Source of the DNA: Protula sp. h YS-2021
Lineage: Eukaryota > Annelida > Polychaeta > Sabellida > Serpulidae
Assembly: GCA_949752745.1 (NCBI GenBank)
Contig: OX457032.1
Coordinates: 16,966,720-17,030,719 of the forward strand
Direction: 5' to 3'
DNA length: 64,000 nucleotides
In this document: positions 47,830-60,610 of the stretch, piece after piece
Layout: every line of letters begins with the position of its first letter
Position numbering within the stretch: position 1 is the first letter of the stretch
Position numbers and translations under genes: made by a program
The notes under the pieces: model-generated
Told to the model about the DNA's origin: nothing
Database searches by the model: none
Seen by the model: the letters and a program-made list of their open reading frames with translations, nothing else

Positions 47830-50800
47830 CAGAATGTTGTGTTTCGAAGAGTGTGTGTGTTGAATGGAAGAGATTCCGTTCGATCATCTCTAACAGGACA
47901 GGACACGTAAGGGGCTGTACCAGAAGTGCCCTGTGTGTTCAGGGCAGGGTATTGTTTTATGTGCTGCCATGGGGGGGGGGGGGGGGGGGCGGCGGCTTGG
48001 CACAGTACTTCCAACACGTGAGAGTAGTCTCACGTTTAAATTTAATTTGAAAACTGGGGTGGCAACATTGGTGCAACGCCTTATTTCCGACGTATCTCAA
48101 TGCACTGGATGCATCCAGTGGTCACCCCAATTAAAAAAAAAAACGAGAAAAAGATGCACATAGAATTAAAACAATTATAGCACATGTTTAACAGTGGTTA
48201 ACTGTATAAAAATCTAAATGCAGCGAAGATGTCTTCGGTGATATCTAGCTGCATTCTTTCAATTTTGAGTTCCAATTCCATGAAAGGGTAATGCTTACAT
48301 AGTCTCTTTAATTAAAAATAATGTAGGGATATCGGCGTTTTCTTTTCTAGATATTTTCTATGTGACCAGGTTTTTTTTGTTGTTTTTTTTATTGGCGCCG
48401 AAAAAGGTCGCAGAATCACATATCTATGTTGTTAAACGTGTAAAATAATGTATTTTGTAAAACAAACCGTTCAAAAGTAGTCCATTGTCTGAAATGTCTT
48501 CAGTAGTTCTAAATGACCAAGGCTACCTGAGTGGCTGTTGATCGTAAAAAAGATTGTTGCTTTGAGATTTGGAGACGGTTTTATAATTCACTTATAATTA
48601 GTGGTAGGGTTGTGGCCTGTCGCGTTTGGTAATTATGTGAGGGGGGGGGGGGGGGTGGAGGGGAGCAAGATACCTTACAGCGGCCGAAAGTAGTCGGAAC
48701 GAATGTTTGCGTGTGTGAGGCGGAACGTATGCAAGTCTCGGGTGAGCAAAGGCGCACACATGAGCCTGTACTGTCTGAACTAGGGCCACTTTTAAGTAGT
48801 CACACAAGTTGGTCTTATCTCAGTGTAGAGTTGCAATGTGGTGGCCTTCATATTGCCCGCAACTGGAAATTTTACCAGTTCTGTATATTAAGTACTTGAA
48901 ATTAGGCAGGCAACAGAAAGTGTATGTTTAGTAGCTGCTTGGTCGCAGCTGCTTTTTCGAAATGTGAAAAGAAATATAAATAAAATTAGAAAGTATTGGT
49001 TGAGAAATCATCCTCAAGTCTCGTTGGCTTATCGCTTGTTATAGGACGGATTAATTAATGAACAGCGATGTGGGAGAAGTTGGCCATATAGGCGCCTGTC
49101 AAAGAGAATGATCAGGGCGGGGGGGGGGGGGGGTCAGGGGAACAAATATGTGATCATTAACGTGTAGGTTTCATAATTTGGAATTGTAAATTCTTGTGAA
49201 AGACATGTATAGTATTTATAGAGTAAGCAGGAGCTAAATACAGTGAAGGTTCCTAGGTTATTGTTGCTAGGCAATCACAGTGTTAGGCAAATAAGCACCG
49301 TCAGGGTATAGTCGTTTGCTCTAAAACAGAAACCCTTAACAAGAACAGGTAGGTGGGGTTGGGAGGGGGGACTGATCGAAAAGAGGGAGCCGCAAGTAAT
49401 AGGTGGGTGGTTGAGTTTGTAACAAGGGGTCATTTGGGGTCAACAGAGGTCAGAACAAGGTTCAGTTTGATATGTTACAATGAGCAAGAAAATCATAGAG
49501 GAGTGAAGGTTGAATAATTATTGTGTTTTTTAAAACTTTCAGTAAATAATGGGTAATAGTAGACGGTTTATAAAGATTCTTATGTTACATATGGTATTTT
49601 CTCAAGAAACAATAAAAACATGTTGAATGTGAAGACGAGTTCTTTGCTGGATTTCTCACATGCATGACACCAGCAAAAACGGGTGCCCTTGGGGAGTCAC
49701 AGGCGTTTTCTGTTGAGGAATTTACTGGTTGCGGAGAGACCCAAATCGCTAAAATGATGGTGCTTTTTTCACTCAGATTATTTTCCACCCAGTGTTTCTG
49801 ATGGAATTCCTATTAAAGCTGGACATAGATCCTGTTCATCGTTGCCAGGATCGCGGAGGGGAGGGGGGGGGGAGGTGGTGGTTGCTTTGTGCAATAAACG
49901 CTTAGCAGTGAGGTAGGCAATTGCCACCTGACGGTCTTTGTTATCATATCTTAATATGACCCTCTTCTCGATAAATCCGTATTCTAGCGTCCCTTTTGAA
50001 TTTTTACTTAGATCCTAGTTCGCTAAAACTCTTTAAACGGGTCAGTCAATCGACCTTGGATTGCTTGCTTTTGCACAGGCATCCGGTTTTTTTTCTGCGT
50101 GTCAACCAAATTAAGAGAAAATAGTCTTGGTGTAGCCTGGCGGCCAGTATTTATTATTCCAATGAAAACAAATGAATTTGACTAATAAACTGCAATAAAC
50201 TCTGGACCAGAAAGAAATGCTTTACATGGTGATATTTTTACAGAAAAGTTATTTTTTTATTTTAGATTTTAAGTTACCGTAGAAATAGCATTTTTGTACT
50301 TCGCAGCCTTCGTTTAGAATCCAAATATATAGGCATTACATCACCACAGGGCTGTTTGGAAGCTCCAGTCATACATGGGAATGGGGTCGAAAAAACCCGG
50401 AAAATTTTACCACACATGGTAAAAAATAAAAAAAAAGCCGGAAGATTCCCATGTATGTTCACTAGTGAAATGACCTCTTTTTAAGCCAACCGGCGGAATG
50501 GTTGCGAACTACAGCACAAGGCGTGACAGATCCGCTTTTTAAAACCTCCACTAAAATAATCGCCAGTGATCGAGACATCAACACCCGCCCCCCCCCCCCC
50601 CCCCAACCCATCCCTGCCCACCTCAGCAGACAAAACCATTTCTTAGCAGTCTGAAAAAAAGCTATTGAGAGGCAAAACCTAGAACTAGTCGGGTCCCGCC
50701 TCGTACGACAAGAGACCGCAGCTATTCCAGGCACAACAGGAGGAATTCCTCGTGCCAGTCTTGCCATTGATTTAATCTGTAATTTTGATTTTTTTTTAAA

Positions 50801-51294
50801 AGCACTTCCACAAGTTTTCACGAGTTTTTTTTCACAAAAACTGAGTGTTTCCCCGCCCAAAATGACATCGACAAACCCTTCTTAAAATTCTCGGACAAGA
50901 ACAGTACAGCCTATTATTTTTTAATGGTTGTACACTACCAGCGCACTGGCGTGAGAACCTTAACTCATTATCAAACAAAAAATATATAAAACAAATGTAA
51001 ATCTAAAACTGAACAACATACGTTGGTTGTTGTTTCCTAAAAAGTTTCTCGTTGACCTGATAAAGTGGAACATTTTCCGTTCATTGTAACACACAATGCA
51101 ATACGCACCAACATGCAACTGTCCCGAGCACACCGACGAAGCACATAAATGCACTTCAGCAAATTTTACAAATCTGACTACACTACACGTACTTGTATTT
51201 AAGTATAAGAACTCTTAGAAACTATACTATCAATAACTAGTAATACAAAAAAAAAAAATAAATAAATAAAAAACGGTTGTATTGGTGAGCTTAA
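47830..51294. other. Region between the convergent PPP4C and PAXIP1 genes
   Basis: No coding exon is recognised. It contains at least five poly(G)/poly(C) runs (near 47970, 48641, 49121, 49867 and 50589), the most in any stretch of this length in the window. The 3' UTR of PAXIP1 (- strand) should occupy its right end; a possible ATTAAA signal on the - strand lies near 50920. Confidence 0.5.
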
Positions 51295-54200
51295 TCAGTT
51301 CATTTTGTAAGCCTCCATGTCCACCTGTTGGCGAATCACTCCTGACAGCACGAACTCGGCGTTGTGCACCGCTGAAAAGTACACACACATATACATTAAA
51401 ATCAAGGACACTTTTTAAGATTGACAAGGGTCGCAGTGGCAAATTGACTTTTTTGTTCCAAAACACAATGAATTTCTCATGGGTACTTTTTTGGTACTTG
51501 GCGTTCCGTAAAATATTCCATTGCAATTTAGTTGACTAAATGCAGTACATAGGTATTTGCTGGCGTAATACTGCACAATTTTATTTATTGAAATCTGAAG
51601 AAGAAAAAAAAAAAAAAAGAAGCAAAAACATACCTATTTGCCTACTCAAGAGATCTTCACATAAATGCAAATCATTATCACAGGTAATGACGATGAAGGT
51701 CGGCTGTCCATGGTCATTTCGCTTCTCCCCGATGTGACGTAACGATGGACGGCGCGACACGACGACGCCACCTGCATTCTCTATGACGTCATTCAACGTG
51801 CTGCCTGGCGGTAGAACGGATGGTGTTTTGTAAAATGTTAAACCCTGCGAAAAAAGAAAAAGAATGTATGATATTAAATAGGGTTGAGCTTTTGCCCCAG
51901 TTTTAAGCCTCAAACTAACTGATGAAAGACATTAGTTGCCCTGATATTCTTGTCAATTCTTTTATTTAGAGTTCGGTAGCCGAGAATTACGTGTCGGTCG
52001 CGGTCACCGATATGCAAAATGGGATTTAGTTTCTGAGTTGTCTGTGTGTGCTAGGGAGTTGGGGAGGAGGGGGGGGGGGGGGAGGCGAGGCTCCAGCTTG
52101 CCTTCTTTACCCAGAATTTCACGTAAATCATAACCTTCTGGCATCGAGTTCATCCCCACTGCACTTCCTCAACAACTGCACCTCAATTTAAACAAGAATG
52201 CCCAGAATCAAAAGGTTTCGTGGATCAAATTTTTTTATCACTCAACTAATCTAAATAACCGACGTCAGTTTCGAGTGCCCGAAAAAATGCGAAACATTCC
52301 GATCTGAAACAAACACGATGGCACGATACACGCGGCTGCCGTAACAAAGTCCCCCTACCTGAAACAATTTCTTCTGCCGCGCTCTCTTCAGCGATTCTCT
52401 CAGGTTAAATTTATATTCTTCTTCCGCTTTAAAGTCCGTCAATTCGTGCCCAGACTCCTCTGCAACGATTTTATATTTTGCAATTTTACTTTTTTATTTT
52501 TATTTTTTTTACTAAAACTTACAAAAATTCTTTTATTATCAATGCCAATGGTGTTGTTACTCACTACTTTCATACGTCATTACTTTACCACACCGTATTA
52601 CAATCAATGCAGTTATTAATGTTGTTTATTTATGTTGTTCATTAAAAATGATCTAACCCAGGAGCTTTTCTTATACTCGTGTTAAACACCAGGTGTTGGG
52701 TATAAAATGTTTGGTGAAACTATCAAATAAAGAACGACAGTGGGGCAAAGGAAACCTTCAATATTCTCGTTATCATTCACTGGAAGAATTATCAAGGATA
52801 TTACAGCTATGTAGACAAAACCTACACCATTCACGTATTGTTCCTCAATAAACGTAAGGTCTTACAGGACCAAAGGAGGGAGTATTGTGTTTGTTGCAAA
52901 GATAGCGTATCACAGAGGCTAGCGTGTCACAGAGGCTAGTGTTTCACAGAACACAGCATGTCACAGAAGCTAGCGTGTCACAGAAGCCAGCGTGTCACAG
53001 AAGCTAGCGTGTCACAGAAGCTACCGTATCGCAGAAGACAGCGTGTTACAGAAGCTAGCATGTCACAGAAGACAGCGTGTCACAGAAGCTAACGTGTCAC
53101 AGAAGACAGCGTGTCACAGAAGACCGCGTGTCACAGAAGCTAGCGTGTCATACAAGACAGCATGTCACAGAGACTAGCGTGTCACAGCAGACAGCGTGTC
53201 ACACATGCTGGCGGTTTAAGTCGCAGTCGTAAGGTACCGATTATTGCGAGACTTGTCTTTGTGCATTTTTGTATTTTATATACTATTATTTAATAAGTAC
53301 ATGACGGAAAAATTGAAAATTATTTTGCTTTGCCCGTACTGGATTCTTTTGTTTAGATACAACTTTCTTCATGCGAGCAAAACACGGAGACTCACCAACA
53401 AACTTTCCTTGACTTATAGACTGGTCAATCCAGTCAGTTGTAACGATATGTTTCACAATACTGAGAGCTGTTAGAAATTTCACAGTTCTCGACACATGAT
53501 TGGCTACGAGATGTGTGCAGGTGCGCGCCGTAGAAACAACATGGCCGCCGAGTTTGTTTATTTCCACTTTATACTGATTGGCCCGGCTTTTCGAGATCCC
53601 GGTGATAAGGACCACGGGTATGCCTGGAGGTAATGATTCCGGAGGCATGTTCTCGTCGTTCTCTAATCTAAAACGGAACATCGGTGAGCAAAGTGAGTAT
53701 TTTACAGTTCACCAAACCCAGACATATTTCAGATATTTTTTCCAAAGTCAAAAAATGTGTATTAACCTTACGTCAGATAAAGTACATAACCAAACAATGC
53801 ACATTTGCCGTGCTTGCCCCCCCCCCTCTTAAAACGAGGGAAATTAAGAGTCTGATAACCACTTCTATCAACAACAGCAGACTTCTTCATTGCCCCATTT
53901 CTTTTTTTATGCCACTTTTTTATACGGTTCGCAATTTTGCCAAAATATTCGTTTCGCGGTCGGTCCCGAAAATTTTGCAAAACGAAAACAACCCATAAAT
54001 TACCTCTTTCATAGGCATAAAACCAGGTTGAGGGTATCCCCCCCCCCCCCCCCCCACCTTCCTTAACCTAAAAAAATACGAAGTGTCCGTCTTACGCCTA
54101 TGAAGCACCCCACTCCTTTTTTTGGGTTGTAAATAGCCACACAGCTTGAGAACATTTTGCATAAACGCTTGAAGAGGCGTACTTCGGCTTTTTGGCATCG

Positions 54201-57200
54201 GGAAGGGCAGCCTCTTCTACTTTCCTCTTCAACGCCTGGTCCTCGCCTGCCTGACTTGGGGACTTGATTAATTTGCTTGGATTGAATTTCTGTAGGGGAA
54301 AAAAACAACACCTTCAACAGTTTTTAAATCGTTTTTTTTTTCAGTTTATCTTATCGGAAATGAAATTATCAGTCACGTGACACAGGAGAGCGGGTGCTGG
54401 TTCCGAATCCTGTCACAACGTTCTGTATCGGAATCAAAACCGAGACATTTACACCAGATGCAATGTTTTGCACAAAAAAAATCAACACTGGCTTAAAGCA
54501 GCATTTACCTTCCACGATTCTTTCGGTATTCTCACTGGAGCTTTCCAACCCTCTGTAAATAAAAAAGACAACGTGTGAAACTTTTCCTTTTTTCCAAAAG
54601 CCTCTCATAAAGTTGCTTACTTGATCACTGAAAAGGTCCGCTGGGTAGAACGGTGTAAAGTAGGCAAGCACAACTCTGCTGTTGAAGCAATATAACTCTT
54701 ACTTAACTATGGGTATATGGTTTGTTTCTACATCTAGAATGAAATATTGAACCATAGCTTAACATACAAAGGCACTTTTCCTTAAGCCTCGCAATAGAGC
54801 CCCCGACTGAAGGGGCCGCAACCGAACACACAGCGCCGAAGCGAAACTTTGGGTATTTCGGCTACTGTTTGGCTTTGAGTTGTCCTCAAGAAAACCCTTG
54901 CACTTATGCGTACTTACCCATTAAACGCGCCACTTTAAATAAATCCAGTTTTTCATTCTCAGTCGAGAGCTTCAGGTATTTGGGATTTACGGGTAACTTT
55001 AGCGGCGTTAGGTCCCCCAGTAAGATGTCTTCAATCCAGTTCACGTTGACCACGGGGATTTTCCACTCCATAGCCTTGTCATATTTCAGACCTTCTGCTC
55101 TGGAATGACAGAAAATGAACAAATTGAAAGCGACTAACCACAACTACAACGAGGTAAAAAAAGTTGAAAAGCAAAAACACTAGACAAAACAAAACACGGA
55201 AGATTCACACAGAAAAACAAATTACGTGAATTTGGAGGCGGCTACACGATGTGAAAAAAAGTAGCTTACTTTTTTGAAATGAGCACCGAGTTTGCTGACG
55301 TGAAGTAGCCTGTGTATTTTGCCCCAATCAGTGAAATCATGTGCTTTATTCTTGTTCTTTCCTCCCCTTCAAAATTCGTAACGCAGATAATCTAAAAGAA
55401 AAATAGTCGGTCAAATGCTGTAAAACAAGCCATCGATAAAACAGATAAACAAACAAGAGATATCTCTTAATCCAAGCATTTCACCTACGACTCATTATTC
55501 ACATTGTAAACATTGCTGTTATTATTATTACTAATCCATTTGGGGGGGGGGGGCGGCGGGAAGTTACGGAGAAATTACAGTTTGCTACGTAGTAACAATG
55601 TGATCAGACAAGGGTCAGAATACATATTGTTCTATAGTACACTGCAAACAGCAGGTACAAAAACTGCGAACCTGATCTTTGCACGGTTTTTCCGGACCGT
55701 AGATATTGGGTAAATGTATCGCATGCCATGGTGGTATCATTTTCCTCTTCAGCAAAACATCGTTCAACCAGTTGGCTGTCACCACACGCTTTCCGTCCTT
55801 CACCGCCTGAAAGGCAACATCAATGTCACGGCAACGTATGATATGCAGATACTGTTTTGACTTGACGTTTTCTTGGCGTTCGTATAGTTCAATAAATGAG
55901 CTGCCCCCACTAGGGAACAGTTAATACAATTATGTAACTTACTTCAGGCTTTTCGCCTAACGCTGTACGATTTCACATAATATTTAGTGGACAAATTTTA
56001 CCATACTCACTTTTGAAACTGAAACTTTATCAGGCAGATTAATTTAAAACAACTACCAATTGGAAGACGTCACTTTGTTGATGTTCACACATGACGTGAG
56101 TCACGCGATTGGAATAAGATTCGTCCACCTCGCCACCATTTTGTTCTATCACCTGTAACCATAGCAACCATACGACCATTTGGTCTTGATCAAGAAATAA
56201 CATATACCGAAAGGTGGCTAGATTCTTTTCACAAATAAAAAAAAAAAAAAAAAATCAATTATCTTACGGCCCATACCCATTAACTGGCTCTTCTGTCAAA
56301 TAAAACCACGTCATTTTCAGCTCTGTTCTCAATTCATTAGTACCTCCAGTATTTCTCCTTCGTTACGTTACATTATTATTTTTTTTTTTGTTTTCGCCCT
56401 TTTTTGTGAATCTGGTACTCACCAGTTTCCACGTATTCAGCATGTTGGCCATGTCTCCCTGCAGGTATTTATCGTAGTCAGTAATATAGAACACACAGCC
56501 CAGCAAACAGACCGACTCCGGGACAGTTTCCAGCGGGTCGAATCCAAAATACAGTGGGGGTTGAGACAGCGTCGGGACACCCATACCTGCTGCAAAGTAG
56601 CACACAATGACAAACTGGGAGATTAATTAAACAGGCAACAGAACCACGCAAAAGAATATTTTTATTTAAATAAATACAAAATATTAAGTTTATTTTTAGG
56701 TGACGGGCGAGGGTACCAGCACGTGATGAAAGAGGCAACCTTTACATGCTGAGCGAGGGTACCTGCACGGGATGGGCGAGGGTACCAGCGCGTGACGGGA
56801 GGGAGCACCTGCACGGGATGGGCCAGGGCACCTGCACGGATGGGAGAGGGCACCAGCACGTGATGGGCGAGGGCACCTGTACGCGATGGGCAAGGCTACC
56901 TGTATGTCATGTGCCAGGGTACCACATGTTATTTCACAAGAGCACGTAGTAAACAAAAATAGTTACCCATTCCAGGTTGGAAGGGGTAAGGCGTCGGAAA
57001 GCCCGGGAACTGGTGTGGTCCTGGAAAGCCCATACCCATTAACTGGCTCATCTGTCAAATAAAACCACGTCATTTTCAGCTCTGTTCTCAATTCATTAGT
57101 ACCTCCAGTATTTCTCCTTCGTTACGTTACATTATTGCTTGTATTATAGTTTTCAGTTTCACTCTTCAATCTACATGGAATTCCTAAACCATGTGTCAAT

Positions 57201-60200
57201 TTTACCAAACAAGTTTTTTTTGTCTAGTTTTTGGCCTAAAAATCCGTTCCATTAACAACATTACAGCCATTGTACTCTTGAAATTATAATAATGCAGCTA
57301 AAGCATCGTTAATGCTTCAAGCTTCATCACTTCATATAATCTTAACCATTAACTAACATTCTACGATTCGCGAACACTTGGTACATCACCCACCTTCATA
57401 CCGCGACCTACAGGCCTTCCCCGCGGTGACCTCGGTGACCTTGGGCCACGTGACCCTCGTCCCCTCAGTGGCCTGACAGGCATGTCGCTGTTCGTGATGT
57501 TCCTCAGCATGTTCCTCGGTCCGCGTGGCGCCGCTGCGCCAAGCTGTGGGAACAGCGATGCTGGCGTCATAGGGGACGGCACGGGTGCGGGCGGCAGCGG
57601 CTCCAGCTCGGGTGCCTTCCAGCTCTGCATGATCCTCGTACTGACCATCGCTGCCAGCGCTTCTTTTGTCTTCGCATTTTTTGCCCCATCCTTGCTGTCT
57701 AGCGGTTCGATACCCGATATATCGCCTTCCGTGATTTCCATCCCTATATCACTGTCGTCAATGGGCTTTTCGCTGAGCAACAGGCGAGGGTGGTAGTGCG
57801 ATTCACTGGCATGGCCCGTTTCTAAGCAATCGAATATCCAGTCCGGAGAAACGACATGCACTTTATCCGGATGACGTGAAGCTAACAAATATTTTGACTG
57901 AAATAAAAACACATCACTCTACTTATGACCTTCACATTACAAACACCTGCAACTAAAAGGCATGCACTGTTCATTAGATTTTTATTTAAAAACCGCCATA
58001 CGGGTAAGCCATATTTTCGTACAAGAAAGGGGGTCCTAATCTGGTACTCAATTTCCCATACATTGGACCTTTTACACGCTCATATTAATACTTTTTCATA
58101 TCAACTAGACATCGTAACATCGTACCCCTGAACACTTCGTGGTCACCAGATGGGTGACGTCACTGTTGAAGGGTAATTGATATCGCCCGCCGTTATACGT
58201 CACTAACGCCCAAATGCGCTTCATGTCACTCTTGCTGAGCTGCAATCCAGTGTATCATTTTATAAAGCGTTTTCAGTCATAAAATAATAGCTATAAGTCA
58301 TTCTGTTAAAAAAATTAAATAACTCGACATATGGAATTAGAAATGTTCAATTACAAGTGCTTGCATATTTAGCAAAAAGACTTATTTTAAGCAGTGTACG
58401 CACTCTGTTGACTATGTTGTCTTTTTTCATTCGTAACTTTGATGATGTGACAAATATAGACCACGCAAAAGGTAGTAAATAAGTATGCTTTAATTACTGC
58501 TTTAAGATATAATAATCCTACCTGGGAGCAGCACACGGTAAGCCCTGAAAAAGCCTGCTCTGTTTCTGGAGAAAACGCGTTTGTACTTTGAGGGTTAAGG
58601 TCAAAGTTCAAATCCTCACATTTAAGGCAATTATTCAGAAAATATTTCTCTCCCACTTTGCATCGAAACCCACCAGAAGGTTGAACTTCACTATAAACTA
58701 ATGTTCAAGTATTCTTCATATTCGCCAAAATTCACTCATTATATTCAGTCATATGTTATCCGGTTCCTCAGACAAATTGCCCAAAATACACATTTTTACG
58801 AAAGTAATAAATCACATTTGTTTGAAAAGGATACGGAAGCAAGCTACCACACTTGATGGACATTACGACCCATCTTGTCTAAAACACAAATCAAACCATA
58901 ATTACAAAAACATACACACAAACAATAAAAAAAAACACGCCTTATATACTAACGTCTTACTTTATATTTACATTTTTCTTTACCACTAAAATTTTTCACC
59001 CCCAAGAAACTTTTTTTTAGCACAACGGCTATTTCATGTAACCAGTGTAGCTAACGGTGATGAAAATCAGCCGTTAATTCGGAAACATCGGAAATTCCAC
59101 TTGAATTAAATGGACATACTTTCAAAAAGTTCTTTATCGTAGCGCTGACGAGTTATTCATTTCTTGCCTAGCTTTGTTGTCTCACCGTGACACAAGGTAG
59201 CTCAAAGAGGTCTTTGGCTTCGCTGTATTCTGGGTCTGAGGCATCATCAACGATGACATAATTGATCATCTCACTCAAGTAATGATCTCGTTTGCCTCCC
59301 CCTTTATTCAGCAACTTCTCAATCTGCAGCATTTTGGAATTCAGGTGACATTCGTAGTTAATTCTGATATGGTTCATGAGACCGTGAAATAAAAAAATAT
59401 TTCTTTAAGGGATGACAGTCAATTGTATTTATGATTTGATTGATTTGATAATAAACAGAGAGATAAAAGAATAATGCTGTTTACCGACCAATGACTGCAC
59501 GATCTTCAGACATGGCTCCCGAGTGCAAACTTTCAAAACAAACGAGCTGCTAACGGGATGTATGGTGTGAAAGCAAAACAGAGAATTCTTTTTCATTGAC
59601 TCTCCGAAATAAAAGCTCATTCTGCCATCCGCAGTGTGCCACAAGAAAAGCAGAAAAAGATAAACGAAGGGGGGGGGGGGGGGAAATGGATATCAAATTA
59701 AAATAATGAGAATATCCAGAGTATTTCAAAACCAAACTTTTAAAATAATAAAAACGTGGCAAAGTTCATTAAAAGAAAATATCGAAAATGAGAAAAGAAC
59801 GTCCAAGGACGTTCATAAGCTAAATCACAATTTGGGCGTTCCTAATAAAATGAACATAAATTCTGCGTTTTGAATACAAACTGACCGGATAAAAATGAAA
59901 GAAATAATACAGTGTTTCTCTACACCAAAGAGCAAACGTGTTTTTAACGACCCCTATGCTATTTTAAAACCTTTTCAAAAGTTTCAAACAACTAATTTCT
60001 TTATGTTCCGAGTATGAGCTATTTTTCCTATATTTCTTCTATCATTCCTTTCCTTTGGTTCCCTTGCAGTCGAAATTCAACATTCTTGCGCATTTATTCC
60101 AAACACCCAACGTGTGACCAGGCGTATTTTACGCGTAAACTCTTTTTTTTTAAGTCGAAACTTTTAAAGCATATTTTAACGGTCAAGCATTTTATTTTAA

Positions 60201-60610
60201 TGCAGACAGTGTGGAAACGCTTCGGGGTTTTCTCAAATTCAAGATTTGTTCATCTCCACATCACTGTGTTGTTTAATTTTTTTTTTTTTGGTTGTTTTTA
60301 CTTCTCAAGATTCGGAGTTGCTTCGTTTTCACATCGCTTCCATCGCCGATGTTTATAAAACCAGGTGTGCAAAATTCAAGCATCAGAAGATCGGTCTCTA
60401 TGGGCTGGATAATGGAATACATTGCGGGTCTTAACAGAGGGATGCATGGGTAGATAAAAATGAGGTGGGGACATGGGGTTGCCCGCAAGTCGTCGCACGT
60501 ACGAGTAAAATTACCTTATCGTCCACCGTTCCAATCAAATAATATTGAATGCTTTTGAACAGATCACCAGGGACGTGATCCAAAGACATAGTTAGCAAGC
60601 TATCAGCCAT
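51295..60610 (-). CDS. PAXIP1: PAX-interacting protein 1 (PTIP), six BRCT domains
   Basis: Nineteen coding exons (- strand: 60610-60515, 59323-59186, 58878-58835, 58585-58522, 58239-58126, 57897-57394, 57051-56967, 56586-56423, 56152-56057, 55806-55672, 55391-55270, 55099-54918, 54673-54621, 54550-54509, 54289-54183, 53667-53396, 52459-52359, 51844-51634, 51371-51295) join in frame to 868 residues. BRCT1 spans about 8-114, BRCT2 115-205, BRCT3 355-470, BRCT4 480-575, BRCT5 655-745, BRCT6 765-868. BRCT hallmarks are seen (TRWVVMSIKCGSLLP, SPDWIFDC, AEFVLSGV). The BRCT5 core RTVKFLTA and the end of BRCT6 match vertebrate PTIP closely. PTIP is a nuclear scaffold that links DNA breaks (53BP1, phospho-H2AX) and the KMT2C/D methyltransferase complexes. 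The glutamine-rich stretch of vertebrates is missing; an RG/RSP-rich linker is present instead. The exon 13-14 junction and the weak exon 3 donor are least certain. Confidence 0.9.
52903..53212. repeat. 17-bp minisatellite in intron 16 of PAXIP1
   Basis: About 18 tandem units of agcgtgtcacagaagct with frequent single changes. Because 17 is not a multiple of three, all frames are sampled and a false open frame appears on the + strand. Confidence 0.95.
56269..56377 (-). repeat. Misplaced copy of the PAXIP1 exon 7 acceptor and 5' exon part
   Basis: These 109 bases repeat 57028-57136 with one difference that I see (A to T, changing the exon's first codon ATG to AAG). The copy carries the acceptor and the first 24 bases of exon 7, and now lies after exon 8, inside intron 8, where it runs into a gtaaga donor-like sequence. 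Confidence 0.9.
56698..56928. repeat. GC-rich minisatellite of about 23 bp in intron 7 of PAXIP1
   Basis: About ten variable units around gagggtacctgcacgggatgg, unusually GC-rich for this window. Confidence 0.9.

Noticed and set aside
52903..53212. CRISPR-like array
   Set aside because: The 17-bp units are directly adjacent with no unique spacers and the DNA is animal; it is a minisatellite.
54369..54508. Coding sequence continuing after PAXIP1 exon 14
   Set aside because: The frame runs past a good donor (aag|gtaaat) at 54508 and the family similarity stops there.
57482..57796. 104-codon frame on the + strand
   Set aside because: It is the antisense shadow of PAXIP1 exon 6, which is GC-rich there.
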